A stretch of DNA of 64,000 nt. Source: Gemmataceae bacterium (lineage in GTDB: Bacteria > Planctomycetota > Planctomycetia > Gemmatales > Gemmataceae). Position numbers and translations under genes: made by a program. The stretch lies in contig JAIEMG010000008.1 of assembly GCA_019752375.1 (NCBI GenBank), positions 1-64,000 of the forward strand, read 5' to 3'. The notes beneath the pieces were generated by a model that saw only the letters and a list, made by a program, of their open reading frames with translations, searched no databases and had not been told where the DNA came from. Positions 36,430 through 44,616 of the stretch are shown piece after piece; the first letter of the stretch is position 1; each line of letters opens with the position of its first letter.

Positions 36430-36801
36430 TCAGGGCAAGTTCATGAATTCGCGCACTCGGGAAGCCAATACCGCGGGATCGAACGGCTTGGTCAGGTACA
36501 GAGATGCCCCGCCGGTCAGTGCGGTGCCACGGCTGTCCTCGTCGCTCCGCGTTGTCAGTACGATGACCGGGATGCGCTCGTACATGGGATGGCGGCGGAC
36601 GAACTTCACGACCTCCAGGCCATGCATGTCCGGCATATTGAGATCGAGCGTCATGAGATCGATCGGCGCCAGCGCCAGGCGTTCGATTGCCTCAAGTCCG
36701 TTGGCGGCCTCGTGAAAGGCGACTTCAGTCAATGTGCGCAGCGACGCCATGACCATGCGGCGCATGGTCGCCGAATCATCCACGACGAGGATGTTCTTCA
36801 T
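36430..36801 (-). CDS. cheY: CheY-type response regulator, first gene of the chemosensory operon
   Basis: The protein is a single receiver domain of 123 residues: ILVVDDSATMRR, the phospho-acceptor in MTLDLNMPDMHG, and YLTKPFDP with the conserved Lys. The start at 36801 is the Met before KNIL, and the open frame upstream is not protein-like. It ends 14 bp before cheA. A promoter-like sequence lies just upstream (36832-36861). Confidence 0.92.
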   Translation of the reverse strand: MKNILVVDDSATMRRMVMASLRTLTEVAFHEAANGLEAIERLALAPIDLMTLDLNMPDMHGLEVVKFVRRHPMYERIPVIVLTTRSDEDSRGTALTGGASLYLTKPFDPAVLASRVREFMNLP

Positions 36802-36831
36802 TCTTCGGTCCGGTCCGACATCATCCCCATG

Positions 36832-36861
36832 AGCGTACGATCCGCGGCCTGACACTGTCAA
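36832..36861 (-). promoter_or_regulatory. Possible sigma-70-type promoter of the chemosensory operon
   Basis: On the minus strand TTGACA (36856-36861) is followed after 18 bp by TACGCT (36832-36837), which is 30 bp before the first start codon. The -35 box is perfect and the -10 box is poor. No other promoter-like pair was found close to the start. Confidence 0.4.
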
Positions 36862-37226
36862 TGACCGACAGAACATCGTCCGGTCGGTCAATTCTCTGCC
36901 GATTGCGCAACCCACCCAGGTGTTAAAGGTGTCTCGCGCGGCGATCTCAGATCCACGCGTCGGACGCGCACGAGCCGGCTGATGCAATGATTGGCCTGAG
37001 CGCGGGGACACCGCCAAGAGGGCGCGGAAGGAACGCCTCTGTCGGCCGCTATTTCATTAGTGAAACACTTCTTGATGACGGTTGAATTGACGGCTGCCAT
37101 AGCCGTGAGGCACATCCTGCTGCGACCTGCCTCTGCCGCGCTGAATAATTGTATGAAATCTGAATTCCGCGGAGCAAGGCCTGTCGGCGGTTCGGTGAGA
37201 TGCTCTCGCGCCTGCTCATCAGCAGT
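36862..37226. other. Intergenic, no gene recognised
   Basis: About 365 bp lie upstream of the chemosensory promoter. It contains an AT-richer part near 37140-37170 (AATAATTGTATGAAATC). It probably holds promoter elements, but none could be defined. No protein-like frame was found. Confidence 0.4.
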
Positions 37227-37520
37227 TCACGGCCGTGTCCGAACGGTTCGCTTCTTCGCGGGAATAACGACGGCAGGTGTGACGGTTGGCTCTGCAGCGG
37301 TTTCGCTGACCGCATCCTTGATCTTATGAACCATAGCGCTTGCGAAGTCCCCAAGTTTCTCGACAGCCCCTTCCGCGACTTCCATCATTTTTTCGGGCAA
37401 GCTCTCATCCTTACTCGCTGGAGCCTCGTCGTTCGGAAGTTTTTCCTTGCGCGCTGCTCGACGACGCCTTTTGCCTCTGGCCTCTTGCATGAGAGCTTTC
37501 CGTTCTCGATCCGATTGCAT
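37227..37520 (-). CDS. Small highly charged protein
   Basis: The protein has 97 residues. The N-terminal 30 are very basic (QEARGKRRRRAARKEKL). The middle has a predicted amphipathic helix (KMMEVAEGAVEKLGDFASAM), and the end is Pro/Val-rich with a basic tail. AAGGA lies 8 bp before the ATG at 37520, which supports translation. I do not recognise a family; DNA- or membrane-surface binding is possible from charge alone. Confidence 0.5.
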   Translation of the reverse strand: MQSDRERKALMQEARGKRRRRAARKEKLPNDEAPASKDESLPEKMMEVAEGAVEKLGDFASAMVHKIKDAVSETAAEPTVTPAVVIPAKKRTVRTRP

Positions 37521-37676
37521 TTGCCATTCCTTTCGAGCGAGTCGTGCCAGGCGATACCGCCATCAGATGCCCATGCAATTGGTGTGCCACGCTCGGGACT
37601 TTGAAGCAAATGGCAGAAGCATCCTATCCGTGGGCTCCTGGCAGAGCGGTCCGTCACCGCTAATCGGCTGGCAATT

Positions 37677-37974
37677 GTGCCCTCGGATCAGCCTGACTTC
37701 AGCCTGTCGATTGCGGAGGATCGCCTGCAGGTGCCGCGCGACGGGTCGATCGTGCTGCGTGTCCGCGCAACCCGCACGCGGTACGCCGGTCCGATCAAGC
37801 TGACGTTGCCCGGACTGGAGGAGCGGATGGTGACGGGCAACAAGATACCGGCCGGTGCCATCGACACACTGCTGTGCCTGAGTACACCCCAAGGCGCGGC
37901 GCCTTCCCAGGTCGTGGTGCGCCTGCTGGGCGAAAGCACCGATCCCAAGACAAAGGCCATGCAGGACGACATCG
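37677..37974 (+). pseudogene. Fragment of a secreted planctomycete repeat protein
   Basis: About 95 residues read like a piece of the large secreted proteins with PPC-type domains: DFSLSIAEDRLQVPRDGS, YAGPIKLTLPGLEERMVTG and NKIPAGAIDTLLCLSTPQGA. Neither a signal peptide nor the rest of the protein is present. The frame then runs into the 3' end of the permease gene on the other strand, where it loses protein character. It is best seen as a relic left by rearrangement. Confidence 0.5.
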
Positions 37975-40632
37975 CTACGCCGGCGGCGTGCCCTTGTCGA
38001 CCACTTCCTGCGGAATGGATGGCGGCGTCGTCAGGAACACCCGGCAGTGGGCCTGGCGCACCACCTGGGCGATCCAGTCGGGGAGAGAAAGTGTCTTGCC
38101 CACGGAGATCGCTTCGGGCAGCGAGATGACGATGACGTCGTATTGCTCGTCCTGGGCCAGAGTGACGATGGCCGCGGCTGGCTCGGATTTCACTTCGTGG
38201 AGCTTCAGTTCGCGGCCAAGGTTCCGCGCACGTTCCTGGTCCTGCTTGACCAGGTGATGTCCATTGTGCGGCTCGGAACCGGGCGGAATGAGCGGCAACA
38301 GGCCCAGCTGCACCTGTGGGTCGAGCATGGTCAACACGCTCTGGAACAGGTCGCTGCCGGCTGGACTGCCGTCGTAGACCAGCAGGACACGGTCGACGCC
38401 GACTCCCGCCGCCCGCAGTTCCGCGACGGATCGCGCCTTGCGCTCGCTGATCTTGGGGATGCGATTGCCGCCGGCCAGGTCGAGGTACATGTCGCGGTCG
38501 CGGGTCAGGATGCGCAGGGTGATCGGCGCCGGCTGACCGTTGTGCAGGTTGATCCAGTAAAAGGCGAACTGTTCCAGCTGCTCGTCGGCGGTGTACTTAT
38601 TGGATGCGCCGATGATCAATTCCTGGGCTTGCAGTTCCTTCGCGGTCTTCAGGACGGCGTGCAGGGGATTATTGGTAGGTACGATCAACGGATGGACCTG
38701 CTTCCCCGCCTTTTCGGCCCGCTGCACGACGGCGGTCATCAGCTGCTGATCGTAGCGGTCCAGCTCGTCTCCCACCGCGGAGGACTCGTTGGCGACGATG
38801 GACTTCGCGGTCATCACCACCACGTCGGTTGTTTCCGGGTCAGTCTCGCTCAGCGTCTTTTCCAGCATGTAGAGGTTCTGCGGCGAACGGATGGCTACCA
38901 GCTTACGGTAGGGCCGGGTCAGCCCCAGCGCCTGCGATGTCACTTCCTCGGCTGTGGCGGGACTGAACTGCTCCAGGTGCTCGTGCTGGGTACCTTTCCG
39001 CTGCCGTTCGAAGTAGCGTTCCGAGACGGTGAAGATCGTGAAGAACAGCGCGCCAAACGTCAGGCCGCCAATCGTGGCCACTTCCTTGGTCACCAGGTTC
39101 AGCACTGCGGTGATCAGGAGCACGATGAATACCAGTGCCAGCCCAATCGGCAACTCGACGCCGCCGACACGCAGGTTGCCGGGGAACTTGTACTCGCGCG
39201 GACGGGGGTCCTTGAAGCGCAGCACGACCATGGAGAACGCCTGGAAAACGAAGCTCCAGACCACGCCGAACGCATAGGCCTCGCCCAGCAGGTAGACGTT
39301 ACCCTGACTGAGGATGATGGTGAACAACTGCATGCCGACGATGAGGTTGAGCAGCCGGTAGGTCGTGCCGAAGCGAACGTGGGGCTTGAGGAACCAATCC
39401 GACAAGACGCCGTCCTCGGCCACACGATTCAGCACGCCGTTGGAACCGATGATCGATGTGTTGACGGCCCCGGCCAGGATCAGGAAGCCGACGACCGTGA
39501 CGAACGCATTGAGTAGCAATCGAGCCCACAGCGGCCCGATGACGTTCATCGCCAGGCCGCCGATCAGGTTATCGGAGTATTCCTTCATCCGGATGTCGCC
39601 GGGGATGAGGAGGACTGCCATGAAGCTGATGACGCCGGTCAGCAGCAAGCTGAACGCGAACACGATCAGCGCTGCCTTCTTGAAATTCGGCAGCTTGGGC
39701 GACTCTACCTCGCGATAGACCTGGGCAAGCGTTTCGTAGCCGCTCATGGACAGGACCGAATGCCCGAAGGCGATCATGATGCCGATGAAGCCAATGAAGC
39801 TCAGCCAGTTGGCCGGATGCCGGATGCTCTGCTCCCATTCCGCCGGCAGCAGGTGAGGTAGAAATCCGAGCGGGTCTTCCTGTTCTTGAAGGATCGGGTT
39901 GACCTTCGGCCTGGCCTCGTCACCGTGCTCTTCCCACTTCTTGCCCAGGTCTGGCTGCCAGGGGATGTGCTTGGTGGCGGCTCCCTGAATGGCCAGAGTC
40001 AGTCCGCACCAGCTGAACATGACCACTGCCATGATCATCGTCACCACGACGATTTGCAGGGCGCGCGTGCTGGACTCGTGGATGCCGCGCAGGTTTTGCC
40101 GGTAGAAGTACAGTGTGATCCCGCAAGCGATCGCGACGGAGCCCCAGCGTTTGACCAGGTCGCGGTTGGCGGCGTCGATGCGCAAGGATGCGTCGAGGAG
40201 CGTCAGAGAGTCCAGCCCCAGTCCAACGATGTACTGCCCCGCCGACACGCTGCTGATGGGGCCAGTGAGGATGTAATCGAACATGAGCGCGGAGACGGCC
40301 AGCTTGGCCATGAACGGCCCCAGCGCCTCGCGCACCACGCGGTAGACGCCGCCGCGGACGAACAAGCTGCAGCTCTCGATGTAGACGTTGCGCACGAAGT
40401 AACTGAAGAGCATGACGGCCAGGATGAACCATGGCGCCGCCGGCCCGATGGCCTGCTCCACGATGCCGCCGATGTAGTACGACGTGCTCGCCAGATCGCA
40501 CAGCACCACGGCGGCAGTGCGCCAGTACGAAATGAACGTGAACATCACGCTGCCGACGATGATCACCTGGGCCGGCCGCAACAAGGCGTTGGTCTTGCGC
40601 GGTGCGCCAGCAGCGCCGTCGGCAGTGGACAT
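37975..40632 (-). CDS. APC-family permease with universal-stress-like C-terminus
   Basis: The protein has 885 residues. The first 600 hold about 12 membrane helices of the amino acid-polyamine-cation family (for example VIIVGSVMFTFISYW and FVTVVGFLILAGAVNTSIIGSNGVLNR). The last 270 are soluble, with two USP-like regions: TTDVVVMTAKSIVAN with ELIIGASNKYT, and VDRVLLVYDGSPAGSDL with YDVIVISLPEAIS. The start at 40632 is the Met before STADGAAG. The fusion suggests transport controlled by nucleotide or stress binding in the tail. The substrate is unknown. Confidence 0.85.
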   Translation of the reverse strand: MSTADGAAGAPRKTNALLRPAQVIIVGSVMFTFISYWRTAAVVLCDLASTSYYIGGIVEQAIGPAAPWFILAVMLFSYFVRNVYIESCSLFVRGGVYRVVREALGPFMAKLAVSALMFDYILTGPISSVSAGQYIVGLGLDSLTLLDASLRIDAANRDLVKRWGSVAIACGITLYFYRQNLRGIHESSTRALQIVVVTMIMAVVMFSWCGLTLAIQGAATKHIPWQPDLGKKWEEHGDEARPKVNPILQEQEDPLGFLPHLLPAEWEQSIRHPANWLSFIGFIGIMIAFGHSVLSMSGYETLAQVYREVESPKLPNFKKAALIVFAFSLLLTGVISFMAVLLIPGDIRMKEYSDNLIGGLAMNVIGPLWARLLLNAFVTVVGFLILAGAVNTSIIGSNGVLNRVAEDGVLSDWFLKPHVRFGTTYRLLNLIVGMQLFTIILSQGNVYLLGEAYAFGVVWSFVFQAFSMVVLRFKDPRPREYKFPGNLRVGGVELPIGLALVFIVLLITAVLNLVTKEVATIGGLTFGALFFTIFTVSERYFERQRKGTQHEHLEQFSPATAEEVTSQALGLTRPYRKLVAIRSPQNLYMLEKTLSETDPETTDVVVMTAKSIVANESSAVGDELDRYDQQLMTAVVQRAEKAGKQVHPLIVPTNNPLHAVLKTAKELQAQELIIGASNKYTADEQLEQFAFYWINLHNGQPAPITLRILTRDRDMYLDLAGGNRIPKISERKARSVAELRAAGVGVDRVLLVYDGSPAGSDLFQSVLTMLDPQVQLGLLPLIPPGSEPHNGHHLVKQDQERARNLGRELKLHEVKSEPAAAIVTLAQDEQYDVIVISLPEAISVGKTLSLPDWIAQVVRQAHCRVFLTTPPSIPQEVVDKGTPPA

Positions 40633-40791
40633 GGAAGCAGTCTCAAAGGTCGCCGTGCGGGTCGCCACGGCAAGGGGGTGGTATGACCAGCGATTATAAA
40701 GGCCTAGCCGGGTTTGACAAGTTGCCGGTGGCCCGGGCGGCCTTTCGATCGTAAGAATAGGCAGCACACGTTACACGAGGGAGAGAATGCC

Positions 40792-41985
40792 ATGGCATCG
40801 CTGGATTTCAACGCGGACGACGCCGTGGCGCGCCTCATGCGGTTCCTGGCGATCGAGGGCATCACGGGACAGGAACAGGCGATCGGCCGCGACGTGGCAT
40901 CCGCCCTGGCCGAAGTCGGCGTGCCACGCAAGTCCATCCGCTTCGACGATGCGAACGCCCGCATTCCCTTGCCGACGCAAACCGGTAATCTGATCGTCAC
41001 CTTGCCGGGCACCCTGGATGGGCCCCGACGCCTGCTGATGACGCATCTCGATACCGTGCCCCTCTGCGCCGGCGTGAAACCAGACAAGCGCGGTAACCGG
41101 ATCGTGTCCGCAACCGGTACGGCCCTGGGCGGTGACAACCGCACCGGCGTCGCCTGCCTGGTGACGGTCGCCGCCGAACTGATCCGCCAGAGCCTGCCGC
41201 ACCCGCCGGTGACGTTGTTGTTCACCGTCCGCGAGGAAAGTGGACTTTGGGGAGCGCGGCACGTCAAGCTCGACGAGCTCGGTGGCCCGGTGGAAGGCTT
41301 CAATATCGACGGGCGCCTTGCCTCGGACCTGACCATCGGCGCCGTCGGCGCCGCACGCTGGGAGGCGGAGGTCCTGGGCAAAGCGGCGCATGCCGGAGCG
41401 CATCCCGAGAAGGGTATCTCGGCGACGATGGTCGCGTCGCTGGCGCTGGCCAGCATTCATCGCAGCCGCGTCTGGGGCAAGTTCAAGAAGGATGGTAAGC
41501 CAGGTACGTCCAACGTCGGGATCTTCGGCGGCAAGGACGGCAAGAGCGCCGGCGACGCCACCAATGTCGTCACCGATTATGCGTACCTGCGCGGCGAAGT
41601 CCGCAGTCACGACGCGAAAGTGGTGCAGCAGGTGACCGCGGAATACAAGCGCTGCCTGCAGGATGCCGCGAAGCGCGTGCGCGACGACAAGGGCCGCGCC
41701 GCCAAGGTGAAGTTCAGCGCTCGCCGCGACTACTATGCGTTTCGCATCAAGCCAACGGCTCCGGTGGTGCGCCATGCCCAGGCTGCGGCCGAGCGAATCG
41801 GCCTCACCCCGGCCCTGCGGATCAGCAATGGCGGCCTCGATGCCAACTGGATGGTGCGTCACGGCATTCCCACCATCACGTTTGGCGCCGGCCAGAATGC
41901 CATTCATACGGTCGATGAGTACGTCGACGTGCCCGAGTTCCTGACCGGCTGCCGAATGGCCCTGTCCGTGGCCACCATGCCGTGA
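40792..41985 (+). CDS. M20-family metallopeptidase (peptidase T-like)
   Basis: The protein has 397 residues. Metal and catalytic motifs of M20 are present: LLMTHLDTVP (first His and Asp), GGDNRTGVACLV (bridging Asp), TVREESGLWGA (catalytic Glu and ligand Glu), NIDGR, and a late IHTVDEYV with the last His. A dimerisation domain lies between, beginning GAARWEAEVLGKAAHAGAHPE. It should cleave short peptides or acyl-amino acids in the cytoplasm. The start at 40792 has GAGGGAGAG upstream. It is divergent from the permease. Confidence 0.88.
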   Translation: MASLDFNADDAVARLMRFLAIEGITGQEQAIGRDVASALAEVGVPRKSIRFDDANARIPLPTQTGNLIVTLPGTLDGPRRLLMTHLDTVPLCAGVKPDKRGNRIVSATGTALGGDNRTGVACLVTVAAELIRQSLPHPPVTLLFTVREESGLWGARHVKLDELGGPVEGFNIDGRLASDLTIGAVGAARWEAEVLGKAAHAGAHPEKGISATMVASLALASIHRSRVWGKFKKDGKPGTSNVGIFGGKDGKSAGDATNVVTDYAYLRGEVRSHDAKVVQQVTAEYKRCLQDAAKRVRDDKGRAAKVKFSARRDYYAFRIKPTAPVVRHAQAAAERIGLTPALRISNGGLDANWMVRHGIPTITFGAGQNAIHTVDEYVDVPEFLTGCRMALSVATMP

Positions 41986-42104
41986 TCACCGCTCGCGGCG
42001 AAGCACCGTTAAAAACGCACCACTTTCTTGTGGCATTGCGGCGGCGCTGCTACTCTGAGGGGAAGTCGCTCCGTCCGGTATCTGGATTCGAGGGGTTTTC
42101 TGAT

Positions 42105-42518
42105 ATGGCCACCCGCAAGACCATCCTCATCGTGGATGACGACCTGGAGTTGAGCGACGGCCTGCGCGTCGTCCTGGAAAGACAGGGGTTTCACGTCATT
42201 CAAGCGCGCGATGGTCAACAAGGCAAGCAGATGGTGTATCACCACCGTCCCGACCTGATGATTCTCGACATGATGATGCCGCGCATGGGCGGCTACCCGG
42301 TGCTCGAACACTTCCGCGGCAAGCCCGACGCGCCGCCCGTCATCATGATCACCGCCAACGAAGGCAGCCGCCACAAGGCTTATGCTGAATACCTGGGCGT
42401 GGTCGATTACTTGCGCAAGCCCTTTGCGATGGAACGCCTTCTGGAAAGCGTCCACAAGGCCCTGAGCGCGGGCAGCGCCGCCAAGGATGCGACCGGCGAA
42501 GACACGCCGAAAGAGTGA
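42105..42518 (+). CDS. Single-domain response regulator
   Basis: The protein has 137 residues: a receiver domain (ILIVDDDLELSDGLR, LMILDMMMPRMGG, YLRKPFAME) and a short tail rich in Ala and Lys with no output domain. The Met at 42105 begins ATRKTILIV; the longer frame upstream overlaps the peptidase stop and is unlikely. No histidine kinase is adjacent, so it is an orphan. It may receive phosphate from a distant kinase. Confidence 0.88.
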   Translation: MATRKTILIVDDDLELSDGLRVVLERQGFHVIQARDGQQGKQMVYHHRPDLMILDMMMPRMGGYPVLEHFRGKPDAPPVIMITANEGSRHKAYAEYLGVVDYLRKPFAMERLLESVHKALSAGSAAKDATGEDTPKE

Positions 42519-42534
42519 ACTCCAGCGAAATCCT

Positions 42535-42573
42535 CCTCGTTCCCACGCTCTCTGAGTGCGCGTGGGAACGAGG
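42535..42573. repeat. 14-bp inverted repeat, possible terminator
   Basis: The arms CCTCGTTCCCACGC (42535-42548) and complement (42560-42573) have an 11-nt loop, 16 bp after the response regulator stop. This may end that transcript; there is no T-run. Confidence 0.6.
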
Positions 42574-42617
42574 TTCCTGCATTTCCCTCCATCACTCAAG
42601 AGTGCGCATTTCACCGT

Positions 42618-42681
42618 CACCTTGTCACCTTGTCACCTTGTCACCTTGCCACCTTGCCACCTTGCCACCTTGTCACCTTGT
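42618..42681. repeat. Octanucleotide tandem repeat (CACCTTGY, 8 copies)
   Basis: Eight head-to-tail copies of CACCTTGT or CACCTTGC lie about 60 bp before the methyltransferase start. Units 4-6 carry C at the last base. Such tracts can change length by slippage; this one is outside the coding region chosen here. Confidence 0.9.
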
Positions 42682-42738
42682 TGCTTTGTCAGCCGCAAGC
42701 GTATACTGCCGCCGGACTCAAGGACGAGGAGGGTCGGC

Positions 42739-43656
42739 GTGCCGAAACAGCCAAAGTTCGTACCCAGCTACACGACACGCCTCGGGCGAGCGTATCACGC
42801 CGACTCCCGGGAGTTCCTGCGCCAGGTTCCCGACGACTCGGTCTCGCTGGTGATGACCTCACCGCCGTTTCCCCTCCGCCGCCAGAAAGCTTACGGCAAC
42901 GTCCCGGCCGACGAGTACGTCGAGTGGTTCTGGCCTTTCGCACAGGAAATCCATCGCATCCTGCGCCCTGACGGCAGTCTGGTGCTGGACATTGGCGGCA
43001 CGTGGAACCCCGGCATGGGGACGCGGTCGCTGTTCCAGTATGAACTCGTGATCCGTCTGGCCAAGCTGTTCCACCTGGCCCAGGAGTTCTACTGGTACAA
43101 CCCGTCGAAGTTGCCGACGCCGGCGGAATGGGTGACCATCCGACGCACGCGCGTCAAGGATGCGGTGACGACGCTGTGGTGGCTGTCGAAGACCGAAAAC
43201 CCACAGGCCGACAATCGCCGCGTGCTCAAGCCCTACAGCCCGTCCATGAAACGGCTGCTGAAGAACGGCTATGATCGGGCGATGCGGCCTTCGCAGCACG
43301 ACATTGGCCCGCACTTCCAGCGCGACAACGGCGGCGCCATTCCGCCGAACCTGCTGTCGATCCCCAACACGCGCTCCAATGATCCCTACATCCACCGCTG
43401 CAAGGCGGCCGGGCTGACCATTCATCCCGCCCGCTTCGTGGCGGAGGTTCCCGCGTTCTTCGTCCGCTTCCTGACGGAAACCGACCAGCTCGTGGTGGAC
43501 CCGTTCGCGGGCAGCAATATGACCGGCCAGGTCGCGGAAGAGATGGGGCGCAAGTGGATCAGCATCGAGATGAACGCGGACTACGTGGCCAGCTCGCAGA
43601 TGCGTTTTCCAGATGCGGTGCCGGGCGCTGGCCGCCCCGCGGCCAAGGCGGGATGA
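42739..43656 (+). CDS. DNA methyltransferase, probably N4-cytosine type, orphan
   Basis: The protein has 305 residues. The catalytic motif is TSPPFPLRRQKAYGN, where S-P-P-F is typical of N4-cytosine enzymes related to M.PvuII. The SAM-binding motif DPFAGSNMTG comes at the C-terminal end, the order of the beta class. The GTG at 42739 is chosen because GAGGAGGG lies upstream. No restriction endonuclease gene is adjacent, so it is either a regulatory orphan or the survivor of a lost system. The target sequence cannot be predicted. Confidence 0.85.
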   Translation: MPKQPKFVPSYTTRLGRAYHADSREFLRQVPDDSVSLVMTSPPFPLRRQKAYGNVPADEYVEWFWPFAQEIHRILRPDGSLVLDIGGTWNPGMGTRSLFQYELVIRLAKLFHLAQEFYWYNPSKLPTPAEWVTIRRTRVKDAVTTLWWLSKTENPQADNRRVLKPYSPSMKRLLKNGYDRAMRPSQHDIGPHFQRDNGGAIPPNLLSIPNTRSNDPYIHRCKAAGLTIHPARFVAEVPAFFVRFLTETDQLVVDPFAGSNMTGQVAEEMGRKWISIEMNADYVASSQMRFPDAVPGAGRPAAKAG

Positions 43657-43669
43657 TCGACGAGGATTC

Positions 43670-43725
43670 GGCCGGCACAGCCGGCCCTCCATGGGGCTCA
43701 CATTGTAGGGCCGGCTGTGCCGGCC
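43670..43725. repeat. GGCCGGC-family inverted repeat
   Basis: The arms (19 bp, 43670-43688 and 43707-43725) are perfect, with an 18-nt loop. The copy starts 14 bp after the methyltransferase stop. It lacks the outer TIRs seen at 23900. Confidence 0.8.
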
Positions 43726-43846
43726 GCACTTCTACTAACCCCATTTCCAGCTTGGACACAACGCACCGACTTGAATTTCAAACGGCATTGATCGCGATGG
43801 GTTCCCAACCGTCGAAGCGCCGCACCGGGTGTGTTAAGATTCATTC

Positions 43847-44602
43847 ATGCTTCCCGCCCGACATCCGACCGGCATCATTGGTCTCACCTTTCTGCTGAGC
43901 CTGCTGCTCTTTGCACTGGGCACGGCGGCAGCGGTCTACCTCTATCATCAGCATGCGGTCAGTGCCGATATCCTTAGCGAAAACGTCGGCAGCCGCCGGG
44001 TGGCCGGCGAGCTGGAAGGCACGTTGCAGGACCTCATCGCCGGCCAGTTCCGCAATGATCTCTTTTACCGCATCGGCGTCTTTACCATCGACTTGCCGCC
44101 CCTCCGCGAACGCCTTGAGGACCTGCCGTTGCTGGTCGATCACTTCCTGCGTCGATTCAGTTACGAGCTGCACAAGGACGTCAAGCAGATCGCGCCGGAC
44201 GCGCTCGAGCTCCTGCGCCGGCACCCATGGCCAGGCAACCTGCGCGAGCTGCAAAGCGTGCTGAAACGCGCCATCCTGGCCACCACGGGCCCGGTGCTTC
44301 TGCCCGATTTTCTGCCCGACGCGCTGCGTGCTTCCGATCCACCGCTGCCGGCGACGTCCGGCAAGTCTTTCTCGGACGCTTTCATTGTCGAACGCTTGCA
44401 AGCAGGTGCCGAAAACCTCTACGCGGAATCGCTGGCCTTGATGGAGCGACAGTTGATCGTGCGCATTCTGGAACACACCCAGGGCAACCAACTCCAGGCG
44501 GCACGCATTCTCGGCATCACGCGCAGCAGCCTGCGCTTCAAGATCCGCGCGCTGGGAATCACCATCGAACGCGCCATCGCAGCCGATGACGAAACAGGCT
44601 GA
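43847..44602 (+). CDS. Chimeric protein: kinase-type membrane N-terminus fused to sigma-54 activator C-terminus
   Basis: The protein has 251 residues. Residues 1-64 look like the N-terminus of a sensor kinase: a membrane helix (GLTFLLSLLLFALGTAAAVYL) and SENVGSRRVAGELEGTLQDL. From residue 65 the sequence switches to the end of an NtrC-type AAA+ domain (AGQFRNDLFYRIGVFTIDLPP, HPWPGNLRELQ), followed by a Fis-type helix-turn-helix (NQLQAARILGITRSSLRFK). Walker A, GAFTGA and Walker B are all missing, so it cannot remodel sigma-54 polymerase. It may be an anchored DNA-binding protein or a dead relic of a deletion. Confidence 0.75.
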   Translation: MLPARHPTGIIGLTFLLSLLLFALGTAAAVYLYHQHAVSADILSENVGSRRVAGELEGTLQDLIAGQFRNDLFYRIGVFTIDLPPLRERLEDLPLLVDHFLRRFSYELHKDVKQIAPDALELLRRHPWPGNLRELQSVLKRAILATTGPVLLPDFLPDALRASDPPLPATSGKSFSDAFIVERLQAGAENLYAESLALMERQLIVRILEHTQGNQLQAARILGITRSSLRFKIRALGITIERAIAADDETG

Positions 44603-44616
44603 GCGGCCTGTCTCAC

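Noticed and set aside
41982-42104. Extended N-terminus of the response regulator at 42105
   Set aside because: The extra 41 codons overlap the peptidase stop and lack protein character; the receiver domain begins right after the Met at 42105.
42618-42681. Octamer repeats considered as a CRISPR-like array
   Set aside because: There are no spacers; units of 8 bp are directly adjacent, and no cas genes are present.
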